Source of the DNA: Lewinellaceae bacterium
GTDB lineage: Bacteria; Bacteroidota; Bacteroidia; Chitinophagales; Saprospiraceae
Assembly (NCBI GenBank): GCA_016716135.1
Contig: JADJWX010000012.1
Coordinates: forward strand, 62,001 to 126,000
Direction: 5' to 3'
DNA: 64,000 nucleotides
Below the pieces are notes generated by a model that was not told where the DNA came from, ran no database searches, and saw nothing but the letters and a program-made list of their open reading frames with translations. Shown here piece after piece: positions 63,398 through 64,000 of the stretch (positions are counted from its first letter, which is position 1; each line of letters starts with the position of its first letter). The position numbers were made by a program, and so were the translations under genes.

Positions 63398-64000
63398 TTA
63401 CAATCCCCAGTCGTATTCCTGGTAACGAATTGTTGCGCCAGGGTTCAACTGAACCTTGGCGTACTTGTTTAAAAACGCCCGCAGGTCGCCAAAATCGGCG
63501 GCATACCATTCAAAAATTTTACTGATTGAAGCAGCCTCCGCCGACAAGCTGTTGTACTTCGCGTCGTTAATAAACTGCCGGGTGCGTTGTTCCAGCATGC
63601 GTTCGAGGTTGGCAGCGGTGTAGGCTTTGTTTAGCAGGGGTGGGCAGGATTTGGCCGAACAGTTGATGGCAAAGTGGATGCGGGCATCGTTGAATTGGGG
63701 GCGCAGTATTTCATTTTCGATCTGATTCAGGCTGTATTTTTTTCCACCCAGCGTTATGCGTTTGACATCCCAGGTTTTGCCGCCATCCAGTTTTAAAATA
63801 CTCGACACGGGATAATTGTCTGCGATCAGGTCTACAGTAAACGCGTTGTAGGCATTGATCCAGTAGGCCATTTTTTCGGCCCGGCTCCAGGTATCGGCAG
63901 GCGGGTTGTCGGCCAGCGTTTTCAGGTAGGCGTCGAGCGCGGTTTTATCGGTTTGGAAGCCCTTGTAATCTACTTTACCGTTGGCGCTGACGTGTTTGCG
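63398..64000 (-). CDS. DUF547 family protein, N-terminus cut by window edge
   Basis: At least 200 residues are seen, with the 5' end beyond 64000. The text VSANGKVDYKGF...LDAYLKTLADNPP, WSRAEKMAYWINAYNAFTVDLI and HFAINCSAKSCPPLLNKAY is typical of DUF547, a family of exported or membrane-linked proteins of unknown function. Conserved Cys residues lie in NCSAKSCP. It is convergent with the TlpA-like gene. Confidence 0.88.
   Translation of the reverse strand, partial: RKHVSANGKVDYKGFQTDKTALDAYLKTLADNPPADTWSRAEKMAYWINAYNAFTVDLIADNYPVSSILKLDGGKTWDVKRITLGGKKYSLNQIENEILRPQFNDARIHFAINCSAKSCPPLLNKAYTAANLERMLEQRTRQFINDAKYNSLSAEAASISKIFEWYAADFGDLRAFLNKYAKVQLNPGATIRYQEYDWGL

Overview
The window comes from a member of the Bacteroidota with a GC-rich genome. 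The markers are a SusC/SusD pair, a type IX secretion (T9SS) substrate with a C-terminal sorting domain, GldB, BatD, DUF4369/TlpA-type thioredoxins, and promoters of the TTG-N19-TAnnTTTG type. The gene families (GH38, DUF7619-type and lamin-tail proteins, many small membrane-anchored signalling proteins) fit the Saprospirales best, but that rank is an inference. The two edges cut a membrane-anchored helix-turn-helix protein (left) and a DUF547 protein (right).

Layout. 993-9871 is one tight plus-strand run: an SLC13/DASS carboxylate transporter, SusC, SusD, an SGNH hydrolase and a lipoprotein with lamin-tail repeats. After a palindromic gap comes a lipoprotein alpha/beta hydrolase (10395-11768) that shares the N-terminal Ig-like domain of the lamin-tail protein. 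11767-21870 holds a GH38 enzyme, a decayed GH88/GH105 fragment, a small membrane protein and a large T9SS-exported Asp-box protein; three copies of a long palindromic element lie between these genes. 21964-30714 carries methylmalonyl-CoA mutase, a TlpA-like lipoprotein, a glycosyltransferase, a Nudix hydrolase, batD, gldB (frameshifted) and a beta-barrel protein. 30782-46859 is mostly housekeeping: two ArsR regulators, tsaB/OmpA-like/mnmA, a thioredoxin, recO, an MtfA-like protein, tRNA-Phe, lpxK, murQ, an ECF sigma factor with a membrane partner, a GH73 glucosaminidase, rsmG and a TPR protein. 47028-63358 has hsp20, SDR, pdxH, a TonB receptor, glyA, a LuxR-type regulator, a 7-TM protein, fabG (frameshifted), an MFS exporter, gcvH, an FKBP isomerase and a TlpA-type thioredoxin.

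The most unusual property of the window is its load of long nested palindromes. They fill most long intergenic gaps and are also inserted in frame inside two conserved genes, methylmalonyl-CoA mutase and a glycosyltransferase. This resembles the Rickettsia palindromic elements in behaviour but not in sequence. Three conserved genes (gldB, a lipoprotein at 40395, fabG) carry frameshifts at simple-sequence runs, which may be sequencing errors.

No CRISPR array, rRNA, complete IS transposase or prophage was seen.
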